Program-made: the position numbers and the translations under genes
Shown: positions 1 through 9,171 of the stretch, piece by piece
How the letters are laid out: each line of letters opens with the position of its first letter
Numbering within the stretch: position 1 is the first letter of the stretch
Notes under the pieces: generated by a model
What the model was told of the DNA's origin: nothing
The model's database searches: none
Seen by the model: only the letters and a program-made list of their open reading frames with translations
From: Priapulus caudatus
Taxonomy: Eukaryota; Priapulida; Priapulimorpha; Priapulimorphida; Priapulidae
Direction: 5' to 3'
DNA length: 21,757 nucleotides
Assembly (NCBI RefSeq): GCF_000485595.1
Contig: NW_014579474.1
Coordinates: 1-21,757 of the forward strand

Positions 1-97
1 ATTATATTTATTAGTATTATTAGTATAATTACTATTAATATATAATTACTCATAGGTCACCGGCTATGACCGGTGAAACGAAACGATAGAGAAGATA

Positions 98-345
98 GCC
101 CAAGGATAGAGAACATGGGTCCCAATAAAACCAATGTGCCTAACCCTAACCCTAATTCTAACCCTGGCCCTAACGGCCCAAGGATAGAGAACATGGGTCC
201 CAATAAAACCAATGTGCCTAACCCTAAGCCTAACTCTAATTCTAACCCTAACGTATTATATTGATATAATATTATATTTATATTGATGTAAATGACATTG
301 GTTTTATTGGGACCCATGTTCTCTATCCCATGTTCTCTATCCTTG
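98..345. repeat. Foldback element A with telomere-like CCCTAA repeats
   Basis: A 78-bp unit occurs twice in tandem (98-175 and 176-253). Each copy has a unique half containing GGATAGAGAACATGGG and a half of degenerate CCCTAA telomere-type repeats. After an AT-rich spacer (254-294) the unique half returns in inverted orientation at 295-328, a perfect 34-bp match, followed by a partial second inverted copy up to about 345. The single strand can therefore fold into a hairpin with telomere-type DNA in its loop. No ORF of interest lies inside. The outer boundaries and target duplication are not clear. A small separate palindrome, TCACCGG-6 nt-CCGGTGA, lies just upstream at about 57-76. Confidence 0.75.
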
Positions 346-544
346 CACCTAAAATTTGAAATGGTCGTGGCGTGATGCTGACTTGCTGAGAGTGCTAACT
401 TCTGTGCTAAGTAACGACAAACACTGAGTGGTTGCCGGAAAAATAAGCAGCTAGGATTGCTGTTAACTTTATGATTTTTATACCTATATGAGGGGTGTCT
501 CCTTCGAAGCTAATAATTCAGTTATTGTTGTAATTTGACAACAC
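346..544. other. Non-coding spacer
   Basis: I see no ORF, RNA gene or clear repeat here. Confidence 0.4.
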
Positions 545-769
545 AGCTACAAAAACTACACTGCGAAAATTCGCGAATGCAGTAGGTGGGTATATAGCGC
601 CACCGCGCGGACATTTATTAAAATTTGACATTTCTTGTATTTTTTGTATTGTTTTTATTTGTTTTTGGTCTAAAATGGTCCATACCATCTGTCCCGTTTA
701 GACGCATGTATGCTGATTAAGAATATATATGGTGTTGGGGGTGAACTCTTACGTGGGGGGAGAAGATAT

Positions 770-808
<39 letters not shown>

Positions 809-870
809 CAAAAACGGCTCGCCCTTTATATAAGAGACTAGCGGGATACTCGGCGTTGCCCGGGGAAATC
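545..870. repeat. Possible end of an interspersed repeat with CAGA microsatellite
   Basis: The stretch has the look of a dispersed repeat tail: a moderately complex block, then a pure CAGA tandem array, then a short block with GATACTCGGCGTTGCCCGGG at 846-865. Similar blocks next to CAGA/GACA tracts are familiar from ends of invertebrate non-LTR or SINE-type repeats, but I cannot name the family. No target duplication or coding remnant was seen. Confidence 0.3.
771..807. repeat. (CAGA)n microsatellite
   Basis: About nine uninterrupted CAGA units, visible directly in the sequence. Confidence 0.95.
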
Positions 871-927
871 AATGGCGTTACTCAGCTGGTGAGCGCTTGG
901 TTGAAAGGAAAATACTGCAAAAAAATC

Positions 928-1192
928 TAACTATCTATCTATCCATACATCTATCCATCCATCCATCCATCCCATTCCATGCCATGCCATCCCATCCCAT
1001 CGCACCGCATCTCATCACATATCCCATCCCATCCCAACCCATCTCATCACATTCAGTGCCATCCCATGCCATGCCATCCCATCCCATCCCATCCCATCGC
1101 ACCGCATCCCATCCCATGTCCCATCCCATCTCATCCCATCCCACGCCATCTCATGCCATCCCATGCCATGCCATCCCATCCCATCCCATCCC
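928..1192. repeat. CCATC pentanucleotide satellite, copy 1
   Basis: The tract opens with CTAT and CCAT tetranucleotides and becomes a long imperfect CCATC/CCCAT array with single-base variants such as CCATG and CCATT. On the minus strand it reads as repeated GGGAT, giving regularly spaced G-runs. The His/Pro/Ser-rich or Gly/Met/Trp/Asp-rich ORFs across it are by-products of the five-base period. Foldback B interrupts the array at its right end, and the array resumes at 1392. Confidence 0.92.
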
Positions 1193-1391
1193 GCAGCCGG
1201 CTGAAAGGTGCGATAGGATATGTTTACTAGGCACTCCTAATTTTAACATATATTTTATAACATATATATATCAGAATTAGGGTTAGGGTTAGGGTTAGGG
1301 TTTTTGCATCATTCTTTAATATATCGTAAAATATATGTTAAAATTAGAAGTGCCTAGTAAACATATCCTATCGCACCTTTCAGCCGGCTGC
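1193..1391. repeat. Foldback element B with central TTAGGG array
   Basis: Two 65-bp arms, 1193-1257 and 1327-1391, are inverted copies differing at one position. The 69-bp centre holds four exact TTAGGG units at 1277-1300. The outer end of each arm is itself the palindrome GCAGCCGGCTGC. The element sits inside a CCATC array that continues on both sides, so it is an insertion. TCCC flanks both ends, but the repetitive target makes a duplication impossible to prove. It is too short to encode anything and is MITE-like in form. The near-identity of the arms suggests a young insertion or arm homogenisation. Confidence 0.88.
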
Positions 1392-1575
1392 TCCCATCCC
1401 ATCCCATCCCAAACAGTAAAAAATAATAAGAAATCAAAAGATAAAAGACATTAAAAATAAAAATAATTAATAAACTAAACAAATAATAAATTAAATAAAT
1501 TAATAAATTAAAAATAAATTAAAAATAATACATACTAAAGAGGTAGGTAAAGGGAAAAAAGGAAAAAAGGAAATG
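1392..1575. repeat. Rest of satellite copy 1 and A-rich 3' flank
   Basis: A short CCCAT remnant leads into an A-rich stretch (about 1412-1575). This whole stretch is repeated almost unchanged at about 1805-1970, which defines a tandem duplication of satellite plus A-rich tail: unit 1 at 928-1575 including foldback B, and unit 2 at 1576-1970. Both units open with CTATCTATCTATCCAT. Confidence 0.85.
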
Positions 1576-1822
1576 TAACTATCTATCTATCCATGCATCC
1601 ATCCATCCATCCCATTCCATTGCACCGCATCCCATCCCATATCCCATCCCATGCCATCCCATCTCATCCCATTCAGTGCCATCCCATGCCATGCCATCCC
1701 ATCCCACCGCATCCCATCCCATCCCATCCCATTCCATCCCATCCCATCCCATCCCATCCCATCGCATGCCATCCCATCCCATCCCATCCCATCCCACCCC
1801 ATCGCATCCCATCCCATCCCAA
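1576..1822. repeat. CCATC pentanucleotide satellite, copy 2
   Basis: Same structure as the first array, without the foldback insertion: CTAT/CCAT start, then imperfect CCCAT/CCATC repeats to about 1820. It is the second unit of the tandem duplication. Overlapping repetitive ORFs in several frames on both strands are artefacts of composition. Confidence 0.92.
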
Positions 1823-1975
1823 ACAGTACAAAATAATAAGAAATCAAAAGATAAAAGACATTAAAAATAAAAATAATTAATAAACTAAAAAAATAATAAA
1901 TTAATCCATTTAAAATTTGAAATAATACATACTAAAGAGGTAGGTAAAGGGAAAAAATGAAAAAAGGGGAAAATA
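1823..1975. repeat. A-rich tail of duplicated satellite unit 2
   Basis: Near-copy of 1415-1575, with AATAATACATACTAAAGAGG in both. Here the tail runs directly into the tRNA-like sequence at about 1979, so on the minus strand the order is tRNA-like head, T-rich body, GGGAT satellite tail. That order would fit a SINE with a satellite-expanded tail. Confidence 0.7.
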
Positions 1976-1978
1976 AGT

Positions 1979-2056
1979 TCCCCAGCTGGGACTCGAACCG
2001 GAATCCAGGTGTAGCAGACGGATGTTGTACTGATGAGCCCACTGCGCCATCACGTT
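1979..2056 (-). repeat. tRNA-derived SINE head (tRNA-like, RNA polymerase III boxes)
   Basis: Read on the minus strand, the segment has an A-box-like TGGCGCAGTGGGC (2049-2037) and a consensus B box GGTTCGAGTCC (1999-1989), spaced as in a tRNA. It is not a working tRNA: only two or three T-stem pairs form, and the two halves of the acceptor stem do not match. A tRNA-derived SINE promoter or tRNA pseudogene fits best. The probable body is the T-rich minus-strand sequence toward lower coordinates. Confidence 0.68.
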
Positions 2057-2390
2057 TATAGGCTACACCATGGATTCAGACGTGATGTTGTGTGTACGTA
2101 CGTGACCGCCATCTATAGATCAATAGAATTTTTTATCAATGTTTCACTTTCAAATTTTTTTATATTTTTGTTTCAGCCAGAACCACCTCCCAGACGTGCT
2201 GATTCTGAAAATATATTTAGTTTTCCTCTAGGCTGCGGAGTTCTCTAGTTATGCCCGAACACACAAATTCGGCTGAACAACTTTATATATATATAGATAG
2301 ATGTAGGTAGTATACAGACAGATTCCTTCAAATTTATATCAAAAGTTTCAGAATCAATAAAGAGCACAGCACATAGGCGACCCTTTTCTC
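2057..2390. other. Non-coding spacer
   Basis: AT-rich DNA with a short TA-rich run near 2283-2300. I see no supported gene; ORFs here are short and without recognisable motifs. Confidence 0.4.
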
Positions 2391-2398
2391 ACTGGGAA

Positions 2399-3210
2399 TG
2401 ACGTGGCAGTGATCGGACAAAGGTACCATATTTCTAGAAAATTCATTTTCAATTTGTCTGAAGTTTACAGCAAATGTCAACACAGTTTTTACTATTTAAA
2501 AAAAATTAACCAATGAACTAATAAATAAACACATTATAAACAATAAATTCCAATTATAATTCATTTAAAAAAAAATCATTGTGACTGAGGTGACCGTGAC
2601 TGACGTGACAACTAATCACGTCAACTTACAGTTTAGTATAAACAGTTAAAATATTGTAAGGTAATCATAACAGTTTGAATTCTTACATTAATTGCATTAA
2701 TTATACTATTAAAAAGAATATTAAACAACAAACTTATCTGAAAATTATACAATATAACAACTCATCTTCCTACCATTTGCAAAAAAAAATTTTGCTTTCA
2801 ATCATTTACCCAAAACCATGAAATTTCCTATTTCCTTTAACTTTAAAAGTGACCTCAGACCTTGCTTAAGGCTCGTCTTAAAATTAAGATATCCAATTCA
2901 GAGCATAATATCAGCCACAAAATCACCCAAATTCAAACTTATAATTTTCTCCATATCTACCTACACCTAGATAGAAATAAAAACAATATGTCACTGACGT
3001 GATCGATCGACATACCTCAAAAATTGTGACAGACGTGACAGTTTTCAGTAGCATACTGCATGTGTCCTGTCCTGATCAGAATTAAAGCTTTTGTTTATTA
3101 ATTCTGGTAGCTTATGGAAACTTTACTAAGAGAATCATGAGTATCTTCAAAAATGGTAAAGGTGTAGGTAGATATGGAGAAAATTATAACTTTTCGTGAC
3201 TGACGTGACA
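2399..3210. repeat. Cluster of GTGACTGACGTGACA motifs around a perfect inverted repeat
   Basis: The 15-mer GTGACTGACGTGACA occurs exactly at 2596-2610 and 3196-3210 and with one change at 3026-3040. Shorter related forms lie at 2399-2407, 2581-2594 and 2993-3002, and CACGTCA at 2617-2623. Within the block, 2939-2968 and 3160-3189 are a perfect 30-bp inverted repeat. A 9-bp hairpin lies at about 3076-3104. The TGACGTGA core resembles a bZIP/CRE-type site, but repeated occurrence beside an inverted repeat fits an unclassified repetitive element at least as well. Confidence 0.6.
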
Positions 3211-3784
3211 CTAAATTAGGCTGAAGGGGTCGTTGTCGTATCAGGTACTACAGATATGTACCCGAGGTACATATATGTATACACAAAGTGTACCAGACTT
3301 GTACTACATAAGTGTACCCTAACCCTAACACTAACCCTAACCCTAACCCTAACCCTAACCCTAACCCTAACCCTAAACATACCTCATATAAAAAATATAA
3401 AACATAAATACTAAAAGCACGAAGAGTCGTTTGTCCGTAACAGGTACTACAGATGTCCATGTAACCCGAGGTAATTTTTAGGGTTGTTTATTAGTATTTA
3501 TGTTTAATATTTTTTTTTTATATGAAGGTACTGTTTAGGGTTAGGGTTAAAGGTTTGGAGTAGGGTTTTAGGGCCTAAGGGTTTTTAGTGGTTAGGGTTA
3601 GGGCTTAACACTTCCTGTAGACAAGTCCTGGGTACACTTTGTGTATACATATATGTACCTCGGGTACATATCTGTAGTACCTGTTACGACAACGACCCCT
3701 TCAGCAATACTAAACAACCTAAAACTACCTCGGGTACATATCTGTAGTACCTGATACGACAACGACCCCATCTGCCTAAATTAG
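3211..3784. repeat. Foldback element C: nested palindrome with facing CCCTAA and TTAGGG arrays
   Basis: The outer ends CTAAATTAGG (3211-3220) and CCTAAATTAG (3775-3784) are exact inverted copies and open arms of about 60 bp. Inside lies a larger palindrome: outer arm 3220-3315 against 3606-3705, a CCCTAA array (3316-3375) against TTAGGG-type repeats (3535-3605), and an AT-rich inner arm (3379-3412) against 3486-3525. Extra partial arm copies lie at 3428-3480 and 3722-3770. The telomere repeats thus sit in the stem, C-strand left and G-strand right, the order seen at the two ends of a linear chromosome. The Leu/Gly-rich ORF across it on the minus strand is an artefact. No convincing target duplication was found. 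Confidence 0.85.
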
Positions 3785-4381
3785 CATGTTCGCTACTCCG
3801 GTTATTTTTCTTACAGTGTTTGAAAGCAGCCTCTCCAAATAATAGGCATTGATTCTGGTTAAACTAAAGATTACTTTGCCATGTTTCACTTTTCCGTTGA
3901 TGAATTGTAGCTAGAATATGGGATGATCACTCTAGCCACAAACTTTGTAAAAATTAGAAATTTTTTCACCGTAAATGAATTGCAGTGAAATTCGAAAATC
4001 AACACTGCCATGTCAGTAAAAAGTTGTTTTCAAATAACCTAAATGAGTTTTCTTGCAGTTACAAACGTCTTTTGTGCTGAACTATTGATTTTAGATTTTA
4101 TTTATATATTGTCCCTGCAGCGTGGAATTGCCCGCTTAAGGAACCATATGCATTACAGCACAAATTAATAGATAATATAATAATGTGGAAGAACCTCAAT
4201 AGTCCCATGCAGCCAGACTCTAACCAGCAAGTCAAGTTTTTAAAGTAGCTGAACTGATTTCTAAAGATGTGTTCAACCATAATTGCCATTCTGCGGTGAC
4301 ACCTGATAAAATGTGATAAATATGATAAATTAAGTAATCATATTAATAAAGAAACATTGGTGCAGTGTTAATGCATGTTAA
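3785..4381. other. Non-coding spacer left of the Gypsy element
   Basis: AT-rich DNA without a recognisable gene. A few GATAAAT-like repeats lie near 4304-4335. The final five bases, GTTAA (4377-4381), are the left target-site copy of the retrotransposon. Confidence 0.5.
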
Positions 4382-4554
4382 TGTTGTATTATCTGTTCTT
4401 GTGTCAACAAGTTATCAGCACTGGCATGTGCTGCCACCTATGAAGGTTGGGAGGAACTAAATAAACATGGCTGGTTTCTGTTAACTCAAAGCTTTCGTCC
4501 TACTCATTATTTGTGTCTAATTAACGCCCACAAGATAAACCTCCTGACTCAACA
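4382..4554 (+). repeat. 5' LTR of Gypsy element
   Basis: 173 bp, starting TGTTGTATTA and ending CTCAACA. It matches 8994-9166 except for four substitutions. An AATAAA-type signal lies in the middle (about 4459-4464). No strong TATA box is evident. Confidence 0.96.
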
Positions 4555-4568
4555 TGGTGTCAGAATCG
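4555..4568 (+). promoter_or_regulatory. Primer-binding site, tRNA-Leu type
   Basis: TGGTGTCAGAATCG begins directly after the LTR. Its first 11 bases match the complement of the 3' end of animal tRNA-Leu(CAG) including CCA. The tRNA assignment comes from general knowledge of that tRNA; the position right after the LTR is seen directly. Confidence 0.8.
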
Positions 4569-4712
4569 TAAAAGAGACCGGAGACAGTAAATAGGACAGT
4601 GGTGATGCCCCAGTTTTCTCAGTTTGCCCATGTCTATGTGGTAGACAAGTCAATGCAATAATGTCGTGCATGCTACACGCGCCGTTAGTCTCTGATCCTA
4701 CTGGATTTTCGG

Positions 4713-5720
4713 ATGAGCAGTGACTTTTTTGACTATCTGTGGAACTTTACACACGTTCTGCCCTTCCCGGTAGTAGTGACTATGGCACAGTTCCAAGTCC
4801 AACCACCTGAGTCATTCGACTTTAGGAAGCCGGAGGGCTGGTCAAAATGGATCAGACGGTTCGATAGATTCAGACAAGTGTCTAGCCTCTCAGAAAAGGG
4901 AGAGCCAGAACAAATAGACACCCTCATCTACTCAATGGGTGATGAAGCGGAGGATATTCTAATGTCACTGAATCTAACGGAGGATGAGAACAAGAGTTAC
5001 GAACTCACTAAAGCTAAACTGGATAGATATTTTGTACCGAAGAAGAATGTCATTTTTGAACGGGCAAAATTCAATCAACGTTTCCAGAACCTGTGGATTC
5101 GTTCATCACCGATCTTTTCACTCTTGCGGAAAAGTGCGACTTCGGTACACTGCATGACGAGTTAATCCGGGATAGGATTGTGGTAGGACTTAAGGACGGC
5201 AGATTGTCAGAGCGTCTGCAACTTGACGCAGACTTGTCGCTTAGAACCGCCATGGACAAGGCTCGCCAGAGCGAAACCATTCGCAAGCAACAGGGCATTC
5301 TGCGAGGGAGCGCCTCCCCCATGCTGGCGGAGGTCGCCAAAGTCCAGAAACGACGAGATGCTCAATGGCGTCCCAAACGTCCACCGCCTACACCGCCATA
5401 CAGTGGTAGCAGTCAGAAGCAGTTTCAGCCTAGAAAGCAGGCTGGGAAGTCGTGTCCCAACTGTGGACAACCGCCGCATGAGAAAAAGCCGTGTCCAGCC
5501 AAAGGTGTAGAATGCCATTTTTGCAAGAAAATTGGCCACTTCAAAATGTATTGCCGAATTCGCAAATCAGTCAACGAGGTTGGTTCGGAGGGTGACCCCT
5601 CATCCGCTTTCATGGGAGCACTACAATCTCAACCAGAGGGGGATCTTTCGTGGCAAAGCGAAGTAAAGATAGCAGATTCGTTCATCGTGTGGAAAATTGA
5701 TACGGGTGCCGAGGTTACGT
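4713..5720 (+). pseudogene. gag region: capsid-like part and two CCHC zinc knuckles
   Basis: The reading begins at ATG 4713 or, more likely, ATG 4782, where the conserved MAQFQ-type Gag start lies. The first frame carries a capsid-like region and drifts out of homology near 5085; similarity resumes in another frame from about 5093 to 5779. That second part ends Gag with two perfect C-X2-C-X4-H-X4-C zinc knuckles (about 5456-5554), the nucleic-acid-binding motif of Gag. The switch in mid-capsid is best explained by a small deletion, not programmed frameshifting, which usually falls between gag and pol. As it stands the copy should not yield full Gag. Confidence 0.88.
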
Positions 5721-8505
5721 GTATGCCATTGAAAATGTACTGCGATCGCTATGGAAAGTTTGGCCTGCCAAGGTCCTAGTAGGAGCTGCTGGTTCCAAAC
5801 TCGACGCTGTCGGGATGTTTCGTGGAAAACTTGAGAAAGGTTCGCGCGTCGCGATAACCGACATCTACGTTGTTCGTGACCTTACGAAACCACTTCTTGG
5901 CGATCAAGCCATCAGGAAACTCAATCTCGTGTCGGTAGTCAGGTTCGTCAAGGGCAAAGCTACAAAGTGGAAAAGTCAATTTCCAGAACTGTTTTCATCG
6001 CTTGGTAAGATGAAGGGTGACTATGAGATAAAAATCGAGGACAGTGCGCAACCGTACTCGATCTCAACGCCGCGTCGTGTTCCTATACCGCTGTACGAGA
6101 AGGTCAAGGAAGAGCTCATGCGCATGGAGAGCATGGGAGTTATTTCCAAGATAACCGAGCCAACATACTGGTGTGCTGGAATGGTTGTGGTTCCAAAACC
6201 CAACGGAACTGTCAGGATCTGCGTAGACCTGACAAAGTTGAATGAAAGTGTGAAACGTGAGAAACACATTCTACCGTCTGTGGACACTACACTAGCGCGT
6301 CTAAGTGGAGCAAAGGTGTTTTCGAAACTCGACGCCAACTCCGGGTTTTGGCAGTTGCCTCTAAGCAAGGAATCGTCTAGTCTGACCACGTTCATCACTC
6401 CATTCGGGAGGTTCTGTTTTAATAGACTCCCTTACGGAATCTCATCGGCGCCTGAGATATTCCAGCGCCGAATGCAGGACATTCTAGAGGGCTTAGATGG
6501 AGTTTTGTGTCATATGGATGACATTCTGATCTTCGGAAAGGATCAAGGCGAACACGATGGAAGACTCCACGCTGTTCTAAGTAGTCTGAGAGACGCAGGT
6601 GTTACCCTGAATGAGCACAAGTGTGAGTTTTCAGTCGATACAATCAAGTACCTAGGGTACATTGTCAGTGCCGAAGGCATCTACGCAGACCCAAACAAGG
6701 TCAAGGCTATACAGGAGATGGAACGGCCAGGGAACATCACAGAGCTTAGACGTTTCCTAGGCATGCTCAACCAGTTGGGGAAATTCGTCCCTAACCTAGC
6801 GGACAGAACGGAGCCTCTTCGCTCGTTACTCAGCGTGAAAAATGCGTGGCTTTGGAGTCAAGCTCAGGAACGTGCTTTCATGGAACTGAAGGCATGTCTC
6901 ACGTCGACTGGTATTCTTGCGCTGTATGATCCGAGCAGAGACGCTCGTCTCTGCTGATTCGTCGTCGTATGGATTAGGAGCCGTCATCAAGCAGAAACAG
7001 GATGACAATGTGTGGAAACCAATCGCATACGCATCACGTTCATTGTCTGATACGGAGAAACGGTACGCGCAGGTGGAGAAAGAAGCGCTAGCCTCAGCGT
7101 GGGCTTGCGATAGGTTCCAAGAGTATCTGATTGGAAAACATTTTACTCTAGAAACGGACCATAGGCCGTTAGTGTCGCTTCTTGGCTCAAAGAGTGTGGA
7201 TGAACTCCCCGCACGAGTTCAACGCTTCAAACTCCGTATGATGCGCTACCGATACGGTATTATACATGTTCCGGGGAAAGAACTGTATACCGCAGACGCC
7301 TTGTCGAGGGCGCCAGTGTCTATTCCGCCAACGTCTGAGGAAGTAGAACTCGCGCAGGATGTCAAAGCCTACGTGGAGTTAATCGTGCAGAGTCTGCCCG
7401 CCACCGAAAAACGTCTAGCTGAAATTCGTCAGAAGCAGTCCGAAGACGAAGTGTGCTGCCAAATCGTCAAATACTGTCAAGATGGTTGGCCAGACAGATC
7501 ATACGTCAATGGAGCTGTGTTACCGTTCTACCCAGTAGCAGGTGAACTGACTGTTATGGACGGGTTACTGATGAAGGGTACTAGAATAGTCATACCCACA
7601 AGCATGCGCTTAGAACTCTTGGATAGGATTCACGAAGGTCACCAGGGGATAACTAAGTGTAGGCGTCGTGCACAGGAATCTGTGTGGTGGCCAGGACTGA
7701 GTAAACAGTTAGAAACTCTAGTGCAAGGCTGTAACATCTGTGCAAAAGAACGTGTTGTTCGCCATGAACCGAACATCACAACCGAGTTTCCAAAACGTCC
7801 TTGGCAGATCGTTGGTACAGACTTGTTCGAACTGAAGAAGTGTCACTACCTTGTAGTAGTCGATTACTTCTCGCGCTATATAGAACTCGCGAAGTTGACG
7901 CAGCTATCATCGGAAGCTATAGTCAACCATCTTAAGTCGATCTTTGCGAGACATGGAGTCCCAGAACGCGTCAGGTCTGACAACGGACCACAGTATTCCG
8001 CAGAAGAATTCGCAAGCTTCGCGGATACCTACAACTTCACGCATGCCACGAGTAGCCCGCTGTATCCTCAAGGCAATGCGGAGGTAGAACGCGCGGTGCA
8101 AACCGTGAAGGACCGGGTAAAGAAGGCAAAAGACCCATACCTCGCACTGCTAGCGTACAGAGCCACACCTCTCTTCAACGGGTACAGCCCGGCAGAATTG
8201 CTGTTCGGGAGACGCGTGCGTACAAATCTTCCGCAGCATCCGACCAAACTAAACCCCCGTTGGCCGGATATGGACAATCTCGCTAAGACAGAACTAGAGT
8301 ACCGCAAAAAGACGGCGGAAACCGCTGACAGACGCCGTGGTGCGAGACAACTCATTGAACTGAAGGAGGGAGACAATGTGTGGGTTCGTGATAAAGACGT
8401 CGCCGCTAAGGTCATGAGTTAACAAGTCGCTAAAGTCACAAAGCGGAGACACCGCGATCGTATGTTGTAGAGACTCAATCTGGGTCGTCCCTGAGACGAA
8501 ACCGC
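5640..8505 (+). pseudogene. pol region: protease, reverse transcriptase, RNase H, integrase, with frameshifts
   Basis: Protease: DTGA active site near 5699, then a frame break near 5765, with the protease tail LLGDQAIRKL in the next frame. Reverse transcriptase: frame 5719-6957, with LPYGISSAP and the HMDD catalytic box near 6510-6525. RNase H: after a break near 6945, in the frame ending 8422, with acidic residues in SADSSSYG, EKEALA, TDHRPL and ADALSR. Integrase: HEGH and CNIC zinc-binding pairs near 7631-7742, then the catalytic Asp in GTDLF, Asp in SDNGPQ and Glu in NAEVE. The frame stops at 8422, and C-terminal similarity continues in another frame to about 8772. All enzyme domains are recognisable but not in one frame. 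Confidence 0.93.
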
Positions 8506-8772
8506 AGAAGCTTGTGCAAGCTTAGCCCAGATATTGAGCAGGATTTCGTCGAGAAACCGCCAGATCGCGAAGTACATGTGAACACCCCGCAAGCAGTTGC
8601 GCATCCCAACTCTGGACAGTTAGTTCGTGAACAGGACATTCCATCCCGTGAACTGAACTTCAACCGCCACGAGGACAGTATCAGTGAAAGTACTGATGGA
8701 CAGCTCAAGCCTAGCCAGTATGTGACTAGGTCAGGCAGAGTGTCCAAACCATGTGAGAAGCTAGACCTGTGA
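8431..8772 (+). pseudogene. C-terminal tail of Gypsy pol in a shifted frame
   Basis: This open stretch lies in a different frame from the integrase and begins after an in-frame stop at 8431-8433. It keeps the PRSY, RRNRR and TRSGR-type motifs common at the end of Gypsy integrases, ending at the TGA at 8770-8772. It reads as the detached end of the polyprotein. Confidence 0.7.
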
Positions 8773-8982
8773 ACAATCTGTTTAGCCAGATAGGGTTAAT
8801 GTGAGAATAGTGTTCAAAAGGAGAGTTAATGTGTTTAAAACGATAAAGTGTCGATGCGTTAATGTGGTTACATAGCAATTGTTGCGGTATTATATAATCT
8901 TTGTCAGGAATGATCTTTGGATAATTTGGACTGTATGGGAATTAATATCTGCAAGAGCTGCATTATTAGTTTTATTTTCATC

Positions 8983-8993
8983 TCAAAGGGGGA
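8983..8993 (+). promoter_or_regulatory. Polypurine tract of Gypsy element
   Basis: The purine run AAAGGGGGA ends directly at the first base of the 3' LTR, where the plus-strand primer of an LTR retrotransposon is expected. Confidence 0.85.
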
Positions 8994-9166
8994 TGTTGTA
9001 TTATCTGTTCTTGTGTCAACAAGTTATCAGCACTGGCATGTGCTGCCACCTATGGAGGTTGGGAGGAACTAAATAAACATGACTGGTTTCTGTTAACTCA
9101 AGGCTTTCGTCCTACTCATTATTTGTGTCTAATTAACGCCCACAAGATAAACCTCCTGTCTCAACA
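8994..9166 (+). repeat. 3' LTR of Gypsy element
   Basis: 173 bp, paired with 4382-4554, followed by the second GTTAA target copy at 9167-9171. Confidence 0.96.
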
Positions 9167-9171
9167 GTTAA

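Larger units (their letters stand above)
4382..9166 (+). mobile_element. Ty3/Gypsy LTR retrotransposon, structurally complete, coding region broken
   Basis: A 4785-bp element with paired LTRs, primer-binding site, gag, protease, reverse transcriptase, RNase H and integrase in the Ty3/Gypsy order, a polypurine tract, and an exact GTTAA duplication at 4377-4381 and 9167-9171. The LTRs differ at 4 of 173 positions (three transitions, one transversion), so the insertion is fairly young. The coding region nevertheless carries at least four reading-frame breaks (about 5085, 5765, 6945 and 8425), so this copy should not make a complete polyprotein. Gag and pol resemble the animal K02A2.6-like group; clade assignment is tentative. 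Confidence 0.96.

Noticed and set aside
771-807. CRISPR-like array
   Set aside because: Four-base pure tandem repeat without spacers; nothing elsewhere in the window has repeat-spacer structure.
897-1847. Several His/Pro/Ser-rich and Gly/Met/Trp/Asp-rich ORFs on both strands
   Set aside because: They are produced by the CCATC/GGGAT five-base period, which stays open in many frames; no start context or conserved motif supports them.
1979-2056. Functional tRNA gene on the minus strand
   Set aside because: The B box is perfect, but T stem and acceptor stem do not pair, so it is called a SINE head.
3248-3460. Minus-strand ORF with a Leu/Gly run
   Set aside because: The run is the translation of TTAGGG repeats in foldback C. 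The same applies to the Leu/Gly-rich ORF at 57-317.
98-3605. True chromosome end or telomere fusion
   Set aside because: The telomere arrays are short, degenerate in part, internal and inside inverted repeats, and none shows the TTAGGG-CCCTAA head-to-head order of a fusion.
5080-5780. Programmed ribosomal frameshift in the Gypsy element
   Set aside because: The breaks fall inside capsid, inside protease, between reverse transcriptase and RNase H and after integrase, without a clear slippery site; ordinary indels explain them better.
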